The notes beneath the pieces were generated by a model. It was not told the DNA's origin. It ran no database searches and saw only the letters and a program-made list of their open reading frames with translations. From Providencia rettgeri (GTDB lineage Bacteria > Pseudomonadota > Gammaproteobacteria > Enterobacterales > Enterobacteriaceae), in NCBI GenBank assembly GCA_900455085.1, contig UGTZ01000001.1, positions 4,399,501 through 4,463,500 of the forward strand: a stretch of DNA of 64,000 nucleotides, given 5' to 3'. A program made the position numbers and the translations under genes. Below, piece after piece: positions 57,218 to 64,000 of this stretch. Positions within the stretch are counted from its first letter, which is position 1; the number at the start of each line of letters is the position of its first letter.

Positions 57218-57578
57218 AGTTTGAATCAATAAAAAAATGCTCTCCACCAATTAATGGGATCAACCTTGCGAGCACACTATCAAGAACCCCCTCATCAGCA
57301 ACTACCCCAAACTTCATACTTCTATCTTTCCAAGGTAGTGTTTGAATAAGGTTTGCCGCAGCAACACACGGAGTATCAAGATTATTTATCCCTACTTCTG
57401 TTATGTGCCCTCTAATGCTTGTGCTAATAGGACAACAAATTACCAAGCCTGATTTTTTATTATATTCCACACTGGATAAAACGAGTGCAGGCCGATATTT
57501 TCCTATTTCTTTTCCTTTCGTTGGGTCAAAATCTAACCAAATAATATCATTTCGCCTTGGTATGTAACTTTTACTCAT
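57216..57578 (-). CDS. MazF/PemK-family endoribonuclease toxin
   Basis: A 120-residue MazF-like toxin: PRRNDIIWLDFDPTKGKEIG, KYRPALVLSSVEYNKKSG and VICCPISTS are the family core, with the conserved Arg and Thr/Ser. Closest in pattern to ChpB/PemK. It cleaves mRNA when not bound by antitoxin. ATGA overlap with the antitoxin. AT-rich insertion between trmL and cysE, which are normally neighbours. Confidence 0.93.
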   Translation of the reverse strand: MSKSYIPRRNDIIWLDFDPTKGKEIGKYRPALVLSSVEYNKKSGLVICCPISTSIRGHITEVGINNLDTPCVAAANLIQTLPWKDRSMKFGVVADEGVLDSVLARLIPLIGGEHFFIDSN

Positions 57579-57820
57579 TCACCAATTTCCATATCATTAA
57601 TTTGAGCAAGTTCATCTGAATGACTATTATATTCATTCATATTGTCAAGCAAATAAGCTTCAGAAAACATCCTTATCTTCTTTTTGGGAGAAAGAACCAA
57701 ATTACCGTTATTAACAGAAATATCAAGACGTTGACCAACCTCAATACCTAATTGTTTTAAGATAGCTGATGGGATAACAATGCCTTGGCTATTTCCCCAT
57801 TTTTTTATAGCAACGCTCAT
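57575..57820 (-). CDS. MazE/PemI-family antitoxin
   Basis: An 81-residue AbrB/SpoVT-fold antitoxin starting MSVAIKKWGNSQGIVIPSAI, the standard MazE beginning, followed by LGIEVGQRLDISVNNGNLVL and a disordered acidic toxin-binding tail ending QINDMEIGE. I prefer the ATG at 57820 over 57874. TTATACA repeats upstream (57865-57890 region) may be the autoregulatory operator. Confidence 0.9.
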   Translation of the reverse strand: MSVAIKKWGNSQGIVIPSAILKQLGIEVGQRLDISVNNGNLVLSPKKKIRMFSEAYLLDNMNEYNSHSDELAQINDMEIGE

Positions 57821-57971
57821 TTCTCTTACCCCATACTTATTTTTGAGTATATTAGTTTCCAAATGTATAAACATTGTATAACTTCATTGAGGTTAAAGCA
57901 AATTTTTGGTCGATTTATATACAAATGAAGGAAATCAAAAATGAAAACGATCGAACTAGAACCCTCACAAC

Positions 57972-58793
57972 TCAAATTCCATCCCCATCTTCAAAACCCC
58001 AAATACTGCCATTAAAGTTTTGATCCATTTCTAAGGACGGTTTATCGCTGGTTGGTTTACCGACAATGCGTGCTGGAACCCCTGCCACCGTGGTATGCGG
58101 TGGAACAGGATGAAGCACGACTGAACCTGCGCCAATTTTTGCGCCGCGGCCAATTTCAATATTACCGAGTATTTTTGCCCCTGCGCCAATCATCACCCCT
58201 TCCCTCACTTTCGGGTGGCGGTCACCACAGGTTTTCCCGGTACCACCGAGTGTGACGGATTGTAGGATTGATACATCATTTTCCACAATTGCAGTTTCCC
58301 CAATCACGATGCCTGTTGCGTGGTCAAGCATGATGCCACAACCAATACGGGCTGCAGGGTGGATGTCGACGCCAAATGAAACGGAAATTTGATTTTGCAG
58401 GTAAACCGCCAGCGCTTGGCGGCCTTCTTTCCACAGCCAATTACCGATACGATAGGCTTGCAAGGCGTGGAAACCTTTCAAATACAATAATGGAGTGGAA
58501 TATTTATCAACGGCAGGGTCACGTAGGCGAACCGCGGCTAAGTCCATTGCTGCAGAGAAAATCATGCCTTCGTCATTGCGATAAGCTTCCTCAACAATTT
58601 CACGCACTTCAAGCGCTGGCATAATCGGCGAGCTCAGTTTATTGGCTAGCATATAGCTGAGCGCACTGCCTAAATTGTCGTGCTTTAACAATGTCGCGTT
58701 AAAAAAGCTGGCGAGGAGTGGTTCGCAGTCCGCAAGAGACTTCGCTTCATCTTTAATGAAACCCCAAATTCTATCCAGTTCTTCACGCGACAT
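57972..58793 (-). CDS. cysE: Serine O-acetyltransferase CysE
   Basis: First step of cysteine synthesis: acetyl-CoA plus Ser gives O-acetylserine. The 273-residue enzyme has the N-terminal helical domain (MSREELDRIWGFIKDEAKSL) and a left-handed beta helix with DHATGIVIGETAIVENDVSI (catalytic His), GGTGKTCGDRHPKVREGVMI and the C-terminal tail ending in Ile (GFEDGDGI) that docks in CysK. Follows gpsA by 23 bp. Confidence 0.97.
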   Translation of the reverse strand: MSREELDRIWGFIKDEAKSLADCEPLLASFFNATLLKHDNLGSALSYMLANKLSSPIMPALEVREIVEEAYRNDEGMIFSAAMDLAAVRLRDPAVDKYSTPLLYLKGFHALQAYRIGNWLWKEGRQALAVYLQNQISVSFGVDIHPAARIGCGIMLDHATGIVIGETAIVENDVSILQSVTLGGTGKTCGDRHPKVREGVMIGAGAKILGNIEIGRGAKIGAGSVVLHPVPPHTTVAGVPARIVGKPTSDKPSLEMDQNFNGSIWGFEDGDGI

Positions 58794-58816
58794 AATCACT
58801 CACCTATCTATTTTTA

Positions 58817-59845
58817 TTAATCATGCAGCTTTGGCATATCGGCAATTTCATCTTTCGTCGCACGCCCTAGTAGTGCTTGCGCCGCCTCTAACACATTTTT
58901 ATGGCGGTAAAGGATTTGATAAATTTGCTCAGTAATTGGCATTTCAACACCTGCCCGCTCAGCCAGTGCGCGGACTTCCTTGGTATTACGATAGCCTTCA
59001 ACGACTTGGCCAATCTCTTTTTCTGCATCTTCAACGCTAACGCCATCACCTAGCATCATACCAAAGCGGCGGTTACGGGATTGGTTATCTGTACACGTTA
59101 ACACAAGGTCACCTAAGCCTGCCATACCCATAAAAGTTGCAGGGTCTGCTCCCAAAGCTGCACCTAAACGACTCATTTCAGCTAAACCGCGGGTAATCAA
59201 TGCAGTACGTGCATTCGCACCAAAGCCCATGCCATCAGAAATACCGGCACCAATAGCAATCACGTTTTTCACTGCACCGCCCAGTTGCACCCCAACCATA
59301 TCCGGGTTCTTATAGACGCGAAAGCTCTTGCCGCAATGGAATAACTTTTGTAAGTCATCACCAAATTGGCTATCGCTTGCGGCAACAGAAATTGCTGTTG
59401 GTAAACCTGCGGCGAGCTCTTTTGCAAACGTTGGACCGGACAACACAGCCAGAGGAATTTCATTACCTAATACCTCACGTGCCACTTCTTGCAACAAACG
59501 GCCAGTATCCCTTTCTAAGCCTTTAGTCGCCCAAATAATACGGGAGTCTGCGCGTAAGTATGGCTGGATTTGTTTTAGTACATCACCAAAAACATGGCTC
59601 GGTACCACAATCAAGATATTGGGGCTCGCCTCAACGGCGCGTTTTAAGTCCGTTTCGAGAGATAAACTATCAGGAAAAGAAACGCCAGGCAAAAACGCCT
59701 GATTACTGCGATCTTGTTCTAATTGATGAATGTGTTTTGGGTCATGGCCCCATAACACAACCTGATGTGCATTACGTGCAAGCGTAATGGCTAAAGCGGT
59801 GCCGTACGAGCCGGCACCGATCACTGTCATTGAAGCAGTATTCAT
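58817..59845 (-). CDS. gpsA: Glycerol-3-phosphate dehydrogenase [NAD(P)+] GpsA
   Basis: Makes sn-glycerol-3-phosphate for phospholipids. The 342-residue product has VIGAGSYGTALAITLARN (dinucleotide fold), SGPTFAKELAAGLPTA, GAVKNVIAIGAGISDGMGFG (catalytic Lys) and AGLGDLVLTCTDNQSRNRRF. Overlaps the secB stop by one base; organisation secB-gpsA-cysE as in other enterobacteria. Confidence 0.97.
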   Translation of the reverse strand: MNTASMTVIGAGSYGTALAITLARNAHQVVLWGHDPKHIHQLEQDRSNQAFLPGVSFPDSLSLETDLKRAVEASPNILIVVPSHVFGDVLKQIQPYLRADSRIIWATKGLERDTGRLLQEVAREVLGNEIPLAVLSGPTFAKELAAGLPTAISVAASDSQFGDDLQKLFHCGKSFRVYKNPDMVGVQLGGAVKNVIAIGAGISDGMGFGANARTALITRGLAEMSRLGAALGADPATFMGMAGLGDLVLTCTDNQSRNRRFGMMLGDGVSVEDAEKEIGQVVEGYRNTKEVRALAERAGVEMPITEQIYQILYRHKNVLEAAQALLGRATKDEIADMPKLHD

Positions 59846-60321
59846 TAAGCGTCCTGTTGAGCTTCTGAGTTCTGCGCTTGTTCACCTTGTTGCTGCTGTA
59901 AATAGTTCATGAACAGTGCATCAAAGTTAACTGGCGCTAAGTTCAATTGTGGGAATGTACCACGGCCCACTAAGCTAGTGATCGCTTCACGTGCGTATGG
60001 GAACAGGATGTTCGGGCAATATGCACCTAAGCAATGTGCCATTTGAGTACCTTCAATACCTTCGATAGAGAAAACACCCGCTTGCTGGACTTCACACAGG
60101 AAAGCGGTTTCTTCACCTAAAGTTGCAGTCGTTGTGACGCGTAAAACAACTTCATAAACACCTTCAGACAGCTGAGTTGAAGAAGTATCTAAATCTAATT
60201 TAATTTCTGGCTGCCACTCGTGTTGAAAGATGTGTGGTGCATTAGGTGCTTCAAATGAAACGTCTTTTGCATAAATGCGTTGAATTTGAAAAACCATTTC
60301 TGAGTTGTTTTGTTCTGACAT
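59845..60321 (-). CDS. secB: Protein-export chaperone SecB
   Basis: A 158-residue tetrameric chaperone that delivers unfolded preproteins to SecA. Conserved VFQIQRIYAKDVSFEAPNAP, LCEVQQAGVFSIEGIE and CPNILFPYAREAITSLVGRG. The upstream gap to yibN is only 129 bp; grxC, which lies here in E. coli, is absent. Confidence 0.97.
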   Translation of the reverse strand: MSEQNNSEMVFQIQRIYAKDVSFEAPNAPHIFQHEWQPEIKLDLDTSSTQLSEGVYEVVLRVTTTATLGEETAFLCEVQQAGVFSIEGIEGTQMAHCLGAYCPNILFPYAREAITSLVGRGTFPQLNLAPVNFDALFMNYLQQQQGEQAQNSEAQQDA

Positions 60322-60450
60322 AGTTTATGTACCTTTAACTTCCATATGAATTTTCCCTGTCATTCTTTGAGCTACAGGGGTGTTCGCTGCATTGCGCTAC
60401 CCAAGTCACATACTGCGAATATAACTTGGGAGCAAATACATGCTGGATAA
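60322..60450. repeat. Intergenic palindromic element between secB and yibN
   Basis: The space contains CCCAAGT (about 60400) and its complement ACTTGGG about 17 bases on, inside a longer sequence with CTACAGGGGTG. It looks like a non-coding intergenic palindrome of the kind dispersed in enterobacterial genomes, but only one copy is in the window. It occupies the place of grxC. Confidence 0.35.
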
Positions 60451-60897
60451 CTACTTCTTACCACGAGCTAGCGGAAGGTTTTCACCTGCCCAGCCAGAGA
60501 TCCCTTCTTTCAGGACAAAGACTTTTTCAAAACCGTGTTGTGCCAGCTGTTCAGCAGGTTTACCTGATTCCATACCACTCGCAGAAACGATAATCACTGG
60601 TTTCTGTTTGTGTTTTTCTAATTCACCTAAATTATTCTCTTTAATTTCAGACGGTGTTAAGTTAATAGAATCAATAATGTGCCCTTTACGGAAATCATCG
60701 CGAGAACGTAAATCGACAACAACCGCCTCTTCTTTATTAATCAGTGTAATCGCTTGTGAACGAGCAATCACTTTCGTTTTAGAGAAAAGGCCTTTAAAGG
60801 TCATAACAACCACAGCAACTAATAGCGCTATCCAAACCAGACTCAATAACATGTTCCGGCTTACAAATTGCATGATTTCTTGGATCATGGGGGGCAA
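60451..60897 (-). CDS. yibN: Rhodanese-like membrane protein YibN
   Basis: A 148-residue protein with an N-terminal membrane helix (MLLSLVWIALLVAVVVMTF) and a rhodanese domain: VVDLRSRDDFRKGHIIDSIN and VIIVSASGMESGKPAEQLAQ. The usual active-site Cys is Ser (VSASG), so sulfurtransferase activity is doubtful. Same direction as secB-gpsA-cysE. Confidence 0.93.
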   Translation of the reverse strand: MPPMIQEIMQFVSRNMLLSLVWIALLVAVVVMTFKGLFSKTKVIARSQAITLINKEEAVVVDLRSRDDFRKGHIIDSINLTPSEIKENNLGELEKHKQKPVIIVSASGMESGKPAEQLAQHGFEKVFVLKEGISGWAGENLPLARGKK

Positions 60898-61321
60898 TCA
60901 CTCCCGTTAGTTAAAAACGAATATCAAAGGGTTCTGAGTATACCTTTGTGTTGAGCTAATTACAGCCAATTCCCGCAAACTAGCTTATTTTTTTTGCGCT
61001 AAGGCACGCAAAATTAACACCGTTCAGTGAAAAATCGCTTTTCTGTTTCGAAGCGGTACGCAAATATTTTATCATAAACGTGCGAAACAGGTCTAAATCG
61101 TGCTTCAAATAGGCAGTGAATAAGAAAAAAGTATTGAATACTGGCTATACAAAATAAATCAGTGATAATAAAACTGTGTTATTTGACTTAATATAGTTCT
61201 GATTCAGGGCAAAAGTCCGAATTTATAAATGTTTTCAATACTATTTGTTAGACAGTGCTGGAAACCATCACTTGCAGATGAAATAATCAGTTATTGCATT
61301 TAATTGAGGTGATTTATCACG
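60898..61321. other. Gene-free interval between yibN and envC
   Basis: About 420 bp without a credible gene. It must hold the divergent promoters for the yibN-secB block and envC. A dyad TTTTGCG-ctaaggca-CGCAAAA lies at about 60993-61014. gpmI, which is upstream of envC in E. coli, is not here. Confidence 0.6.
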
Positions 61322-62611
61322 ATGGCCAATACACATCATCGAATGAAAATTTCATTTATTCGTCAGGCTATTAGCGCTCTCTTTGGGTTAGGGTTGCTTG
61401 CGCTCGCCCCAACACAAACTGTGTTTGCCAACCAGATCACTGAAAATAAAGGGCAATTACATGATTTACTCAAAAGTATTGCTGAAAAAGAAAAAAGCGT
61501 AAAAGAACAACAAGCCAAGCGCTCAGCACTGCTTGAACAACTTAAACAACAAGAGCAAAGTATTTCCGCCGCAGGGCGTAGCCTGCATGAAACTCAAAAT
61601 CAGCTAAAACAATTAGATAAAGAAATTGTTTCCTTAAATAGCAATATCAAGCAGCTACAAACCAAAAAACAACAACAAGAAAAATTATTAGCTGACCAAC
61701 TAGACGCTGCCTTCCGGTTAGGTAAACACCAAGGGTTAACCCTCATGTTCAAAGGTGAAGAAGGCCAGCGAGAAGAACGTATTTTGGCCTATTACAGCTA
61801 TTTAAATCAAGCGCGTGAAAAAAACATTGCCGCATTAGAAGAAACCACTAAAGAGCTACAAGAACAAAAACAACTCGAACAAAAAAAACAAGCCGAACAA
61901 AAAACAACGCTGGCTCGCCAGCAACAAGAAAAACGAAAGTTGGATAATGCACGTGCTTCACGGCAAAAAACCTTAAATGCCCTTGAAAGTACATTAAAAG
62001 AAGACCAAAAAAATCTTGCTGTTCTAAAACAAAACGAAGCGAGATTACGCGACAAAATTGCTCGCGCCGAACGTGAAGCTAAGGCCAGAGCAGAGCGAGA
62101 GGCAAAAGAAGCGGCACGTATTCGCGCACAAGTCGCTGAAAAAGAGCGTCAAGCCAAACAAAAAGGCTCAACCTATAAACCGTCAGAGAGTGAACGTTCA
62201 CTGATGTCCCGTACTGGCGGTTTAGGGCGCCCTGCTGGGCAAGCTATTTGGCCGGTTCGCGGCTCATTGCTTCATAACTACGGTGATGTCATTTCCAGCG
62301 AACTACGTTGGAAAGGCATGGTTATCGCCGCTAATGAAGGAACGCAAGTCAAAGCCATCGCTGATGGGCGTGTGTTACTGGCTGACTGGTTGCAAGGCTA
62401 TGGGCTCGTTGTCGTCGTTGAGCACGGTAAAGGGGATATGAGCCTGTATGGTTATAACCAAAGTGCCTTAGTGAATGTTGGCCAAGAGGTTAGAGCGGGC
62501 CAACCTATCGCCTTAGTGGGTAGCAGTGGCGGCCAAGAACGTCCTGCCCTCTATTTTGAAATTCGCAGACAAGGTAAAACCGTGAACCCTCGTCCATGGT
62601 TAGGACGATAA
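61322..62611 (+). CDS. envC: Murein hydrolase activator EnvC
   Basis: Activates amidases AmiA and AmiB at the septum. The 429-residue product has a signal peptide (ISALFGLGLLALAPTQTVFA), a long coiled coil (about residues 40-265, very rich in Gln, Lys and Glu) and a C-terminal LytM domain (GLGRPAGQAIWPVRGSLLHN ... VVEHGKGDMSLYGYN) lacking the zinc ligands of active peptidases, as in EnvC. Start could also be the Met at 61343. Confidence 0.95.
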   Translation: MANTHHRMKISFIRQAISALFGLGLLALAPTQTVFANQITENKGQLHDLLKSIAEKEKSVKEQQAKRSALLEQLKQQEQSISAAGRSLHETQNQLKQLDKEIVSLNSNIKQLQTKKQQQEKLLADQLDAAFRLGKHQGLTLMFKGEEGQREERILAYYSYLNQAREKNIAALEETTKELQEQKQLEQKKQAEQKTTLARQQQEKRKLDNARASRQKTLNALESTLKEDQKNLAVLKQNEARLRDKIARAEREAKARAEREAKEAARIRAQVAEKERQAKQKGSTYKPSESERSLMSRTGGLGRPAGQAIWPVRGSLLHNYGDVISSELRWKGMVIAANEGTQVKAIADGRVLLADWLQGYGLVVVVEHGKGDMSLYGYNQSALVNVGQEVRAGQPIALVGSSGGQERPALYFEIRRQGKTVNPRPWLGR

Positions 62612-62641
62612 ATTTTAAATTCAATTAATTAGGATAACATT

Positions 62642-63688
62642 ATGTTGAAGCACTTTCCCTTTCGGCCACTCATTCTCTTCTCATTATTGATGATGTGTCT
62701 ACCGGTGAGTGCTGCAAAATTAGCGATTGTGATTGACGATTTCGGATATCGCGTCAAGGAAGATAACCAAATTTTAGCCTTATCCCCAGCGGTGACTATT
62801 GCCATTTTACCAAGCTCACCTCATGGCCGTGAAGTCGCAGAAAAAGCGCATCAGCAAGGACGTGATATTCTCATCCATATGCCAATGAAACCATTGAGCA
62901 AGCAACCATTAGAGAAAGACACATTGGCCCCATCGATGAGTGCAGAGGAAATTGACCGTATTATTAAAAATGCAATAAGCCGGGTTCCCTATGCAAAAGG
63001 TATGAATAACCATATGGGAAGTGAGATGACGTCTAACTTGGCAGGAATGCGCCATGTGATGCACAGCCTGTCAAAGTCAAACTTGTTTTTCCTCGATAGC
63101 GTGACTATTGGCAATACTCAAGCAGGTAATGCTGCCAAAGAGTACAGCGTTCCCACGTTACGTCGCCATATTTTTATTGATAACCACCAATCGGAAGAAG
63201 AAACCCGCACTCAGTTGAATAAAGCCGTTGCTTACGCGCGTAAACACGGCAGTGCGGTTGCCATTGGCCATCCGCACCCATCTACCGTTCGAGCCTTGCA
63301 AAAATACCTTGCCCAACTTCCTGCTGATGTTGAATTAGTTGCCGTTAGTGCTCTGCTAAGCCCTCAATCTAAAACTAAACAATCAACATCATTAAGAATG
63401 TTATCTGAAGAAGCGAAGAAGGCACAGCCTCAGTCCGAACAATCGATGCAAAATGAAATAAAAACAGCGCCAACCGAAGAAGCTGTTATTGGGCAACCTG
63501 AGACCGTTAGCCAACCAGTTCCGCAAGAGCTCGGTATATGTGAGTTTACATTACCAATCTCTAAGCGACAGGGAATTGATTTTATTATGTTTGTTGTTGA
63601 GAGTATTTATAACGATAAGGCTTTACAACCCCTGCTGGTTTCGGGCGATAAAGCGCAAAAACGCCCGCTTTTCAAGCAACAGCAGTAA
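62642..63688 (+). CDS. yibQ: Divergent polysaccharide deacetylase family protein YibQ
   Basis: A 348-residue secreted protein: signal FSLLMMCLPVSAA, then a NodB-like deacetylase domain (KLAIVIDDFGYRVKEDNQIL, ILIHMPMKPLS, GMNNHMGSEMTSN, AIGHPHPSTVRAL). The C-terminal third (after about residue 245) is a low-complexity Gln/Ser/Pro tail, longer than in E. coli YibQ. Co-transcribed with envC (30-bp gap). Substrate unknown. Confidence 0.9.
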   Translation: MLKHFPFRPLILFSLLMMCLPVSAAKLAIVIDDFGYRVKEDNQILALSPAVTIAILPSSPHGREVAEKAHQQGRDILIHMPMKPLSKQPLEKDTLAPSMSAEEIDRIIKNAISRVPYAKGMNNHMGSEMTSNLAGMRHVMHSLSKSNLFFLDSVTIGNTQAGNAAKEYSVPTLRRHIFIDNHQSEEETRTQLNKAVAYARKHGSAVAIGHPHPSTVRALQKYLAQLPADVELVAVSALLSPQSKTKQSTSLRMLSEEAKKAQPQSEQSMQNEIKTAPTEEAVIGQPETVSQPVPQELGICEFTLPISKRQGIDFIMFVVESIYNDKALQPLLVSGDKAQKRPLFKQQQ

Positions 63689-63701
63689 GCCATTTGTATT
63701 C

Positions 63702-63731
63702 CCCCTTCTTAGTGCAAAAGCCAAGAAGGGG
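63702..63731. terminator. Stem-loop between convergent yibQ and tdh
   Basis: CCCCTTCTT and AAGAAGGGG pair around a 12-base loop. No T tract follows on either strand, so it may be a structured 3' end rather than a canonical terminator. Confidence 0.45.
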
Positions 63732-63749
63732 ACTGGATATGATAAAAAT

Positions 63750-64000
63750 TTAATCCCAGTTTAAAATCACTTTACCAGATTGGCCTGAACGCATGATATC
63801 AAAGCCTTTTTGGAACTCATCAATGGGGAATTGATGAGTGATAATTGGTGATAAATCTAAACCAGATTGAATGAGTGTCGCCATTTTGTACCATGTTTCG
63901 AACATTTCTCGGCCGTAGATCCCTTTAATAAATAACCCTTTAAAGATCACTTGGCTCCAATCCGTTGCCATTGAGGCAGGAGGAATCCCTAATAGGGCGA
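63750..64000 (-). CDS. tdh: L-threonine 3-dehydrogenase Tdh (5' part outside window)
   Basis: The last 82 codons of tdh, open to the window edge: LLGIPPASMATDWSQVIFKG, GIYGREMFETWYKMATLIQS and the end FDIMRSGQSGKVILNWD match the C-terminus of the enterobacterial zinc-dependent enzyme, which oxidises threonine to 2-amino-3-ketobutyrate. The catalytic N-terminal domain lies beyond 64000. Convergent with yibQ. Confidence 0.95.
   Translation of the reverse strand, partial: ALLGIPPASMATDWSQVIFKGLFIKGIYGREMFETWYKMATLIQSGLDLSPIITHQFPIDEFQKGFDIMRSGQSGKVILNWD

Noticed and set aside
1..64000. CRISPR arrays, tRNA or rRNA genes
   Set aside because: No regularly spaced repeats and no tRNA-like cloverleaf or rRNA sequence was recognised, including at the prophage junction.

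Overview
The window is chromosomal DNA of an enterobacterium of the Morganellaceae, most likely Providencia. Reasons: moderately low GC, Cpx and cysE/gpsA/secB housekeeping genes of enterobacterial type, and an O-antigen cluster lying between cpxA and trmL (yibK), the location described for Providencia O-antigen loci.

Region 1 (1 to about 31,200) is a nearly complete P2/186-type prophage. Running leftward on the minus strand are the late genes D, U, T, E/E', FII, FI, a tail-fibre assembly gene, H, I, J, W, V, a small membrane protein, S, R, spanins, endolysin, holin, X, L, M, N and O. Terminase P and portal Q read rightward. A cos-like site follows Q. An 887-codon AT-rich gene (nuclease-like N-terminus, P-loop ATPase, S1 domain) sits between cos and replication gene A, the slot that holds tin/old in P2. 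Then come A, a Dam methylase, small early genes, cox, repressor C and integrase. Three TGT-N12-ACA boxes sit where P2-type late promoters (O/P, V, F) belong, so one Ogr-like activator (its gene lies outside the window) would switch on the late genes.

Region 2 (31,200 to 34,200) is the Cpx envelope-stress locus: cpxP divergent from cpxRA, with a CpxR box between them. The prophage is inserted just downstream of cpxP, at or near its terminator.

Region 3 (34,600 to 56,570) makes surface polysaccharide: a Wzi-like outer-membrane protein, a JUMPstart/ops leader, rmlBDAC for dTDP-L-rhamnose, a four-gene set (aldolase fusion, HAD phosphatase, CMP-transferase, sialyltransferase-like enzyme) that looks like a CMP-activated acid branch, wzx, wzy with a C11 tract, four glycosyltransferases, a decayed acetyltransferase, then wza-wzb-wzc and galE.

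Region 4 (56,680 to 64,000) is housekeeping: trmL, a MazEF-type toxin-antitoxin pair, cysE-gpsA-secB, a yibN rhodanese, envC, yibQ and the 3' end of tdh. grxC and gpmI, which sit here in E. coli, are absent.

Twelve single-base indels, nearly all in homopolymers, break genes on both the phage and chromosomal sides (T, P, A, cpxA, rmlB twice, rmlA twice, rmlC, the aldolase twice, one glycosyltransferase, galE; thirteen counting both hits in each). Correcting each restores a family-typical length, so most look like sequencing or assembly errors rather than true mutations. Such genes are listed once with their full extent.
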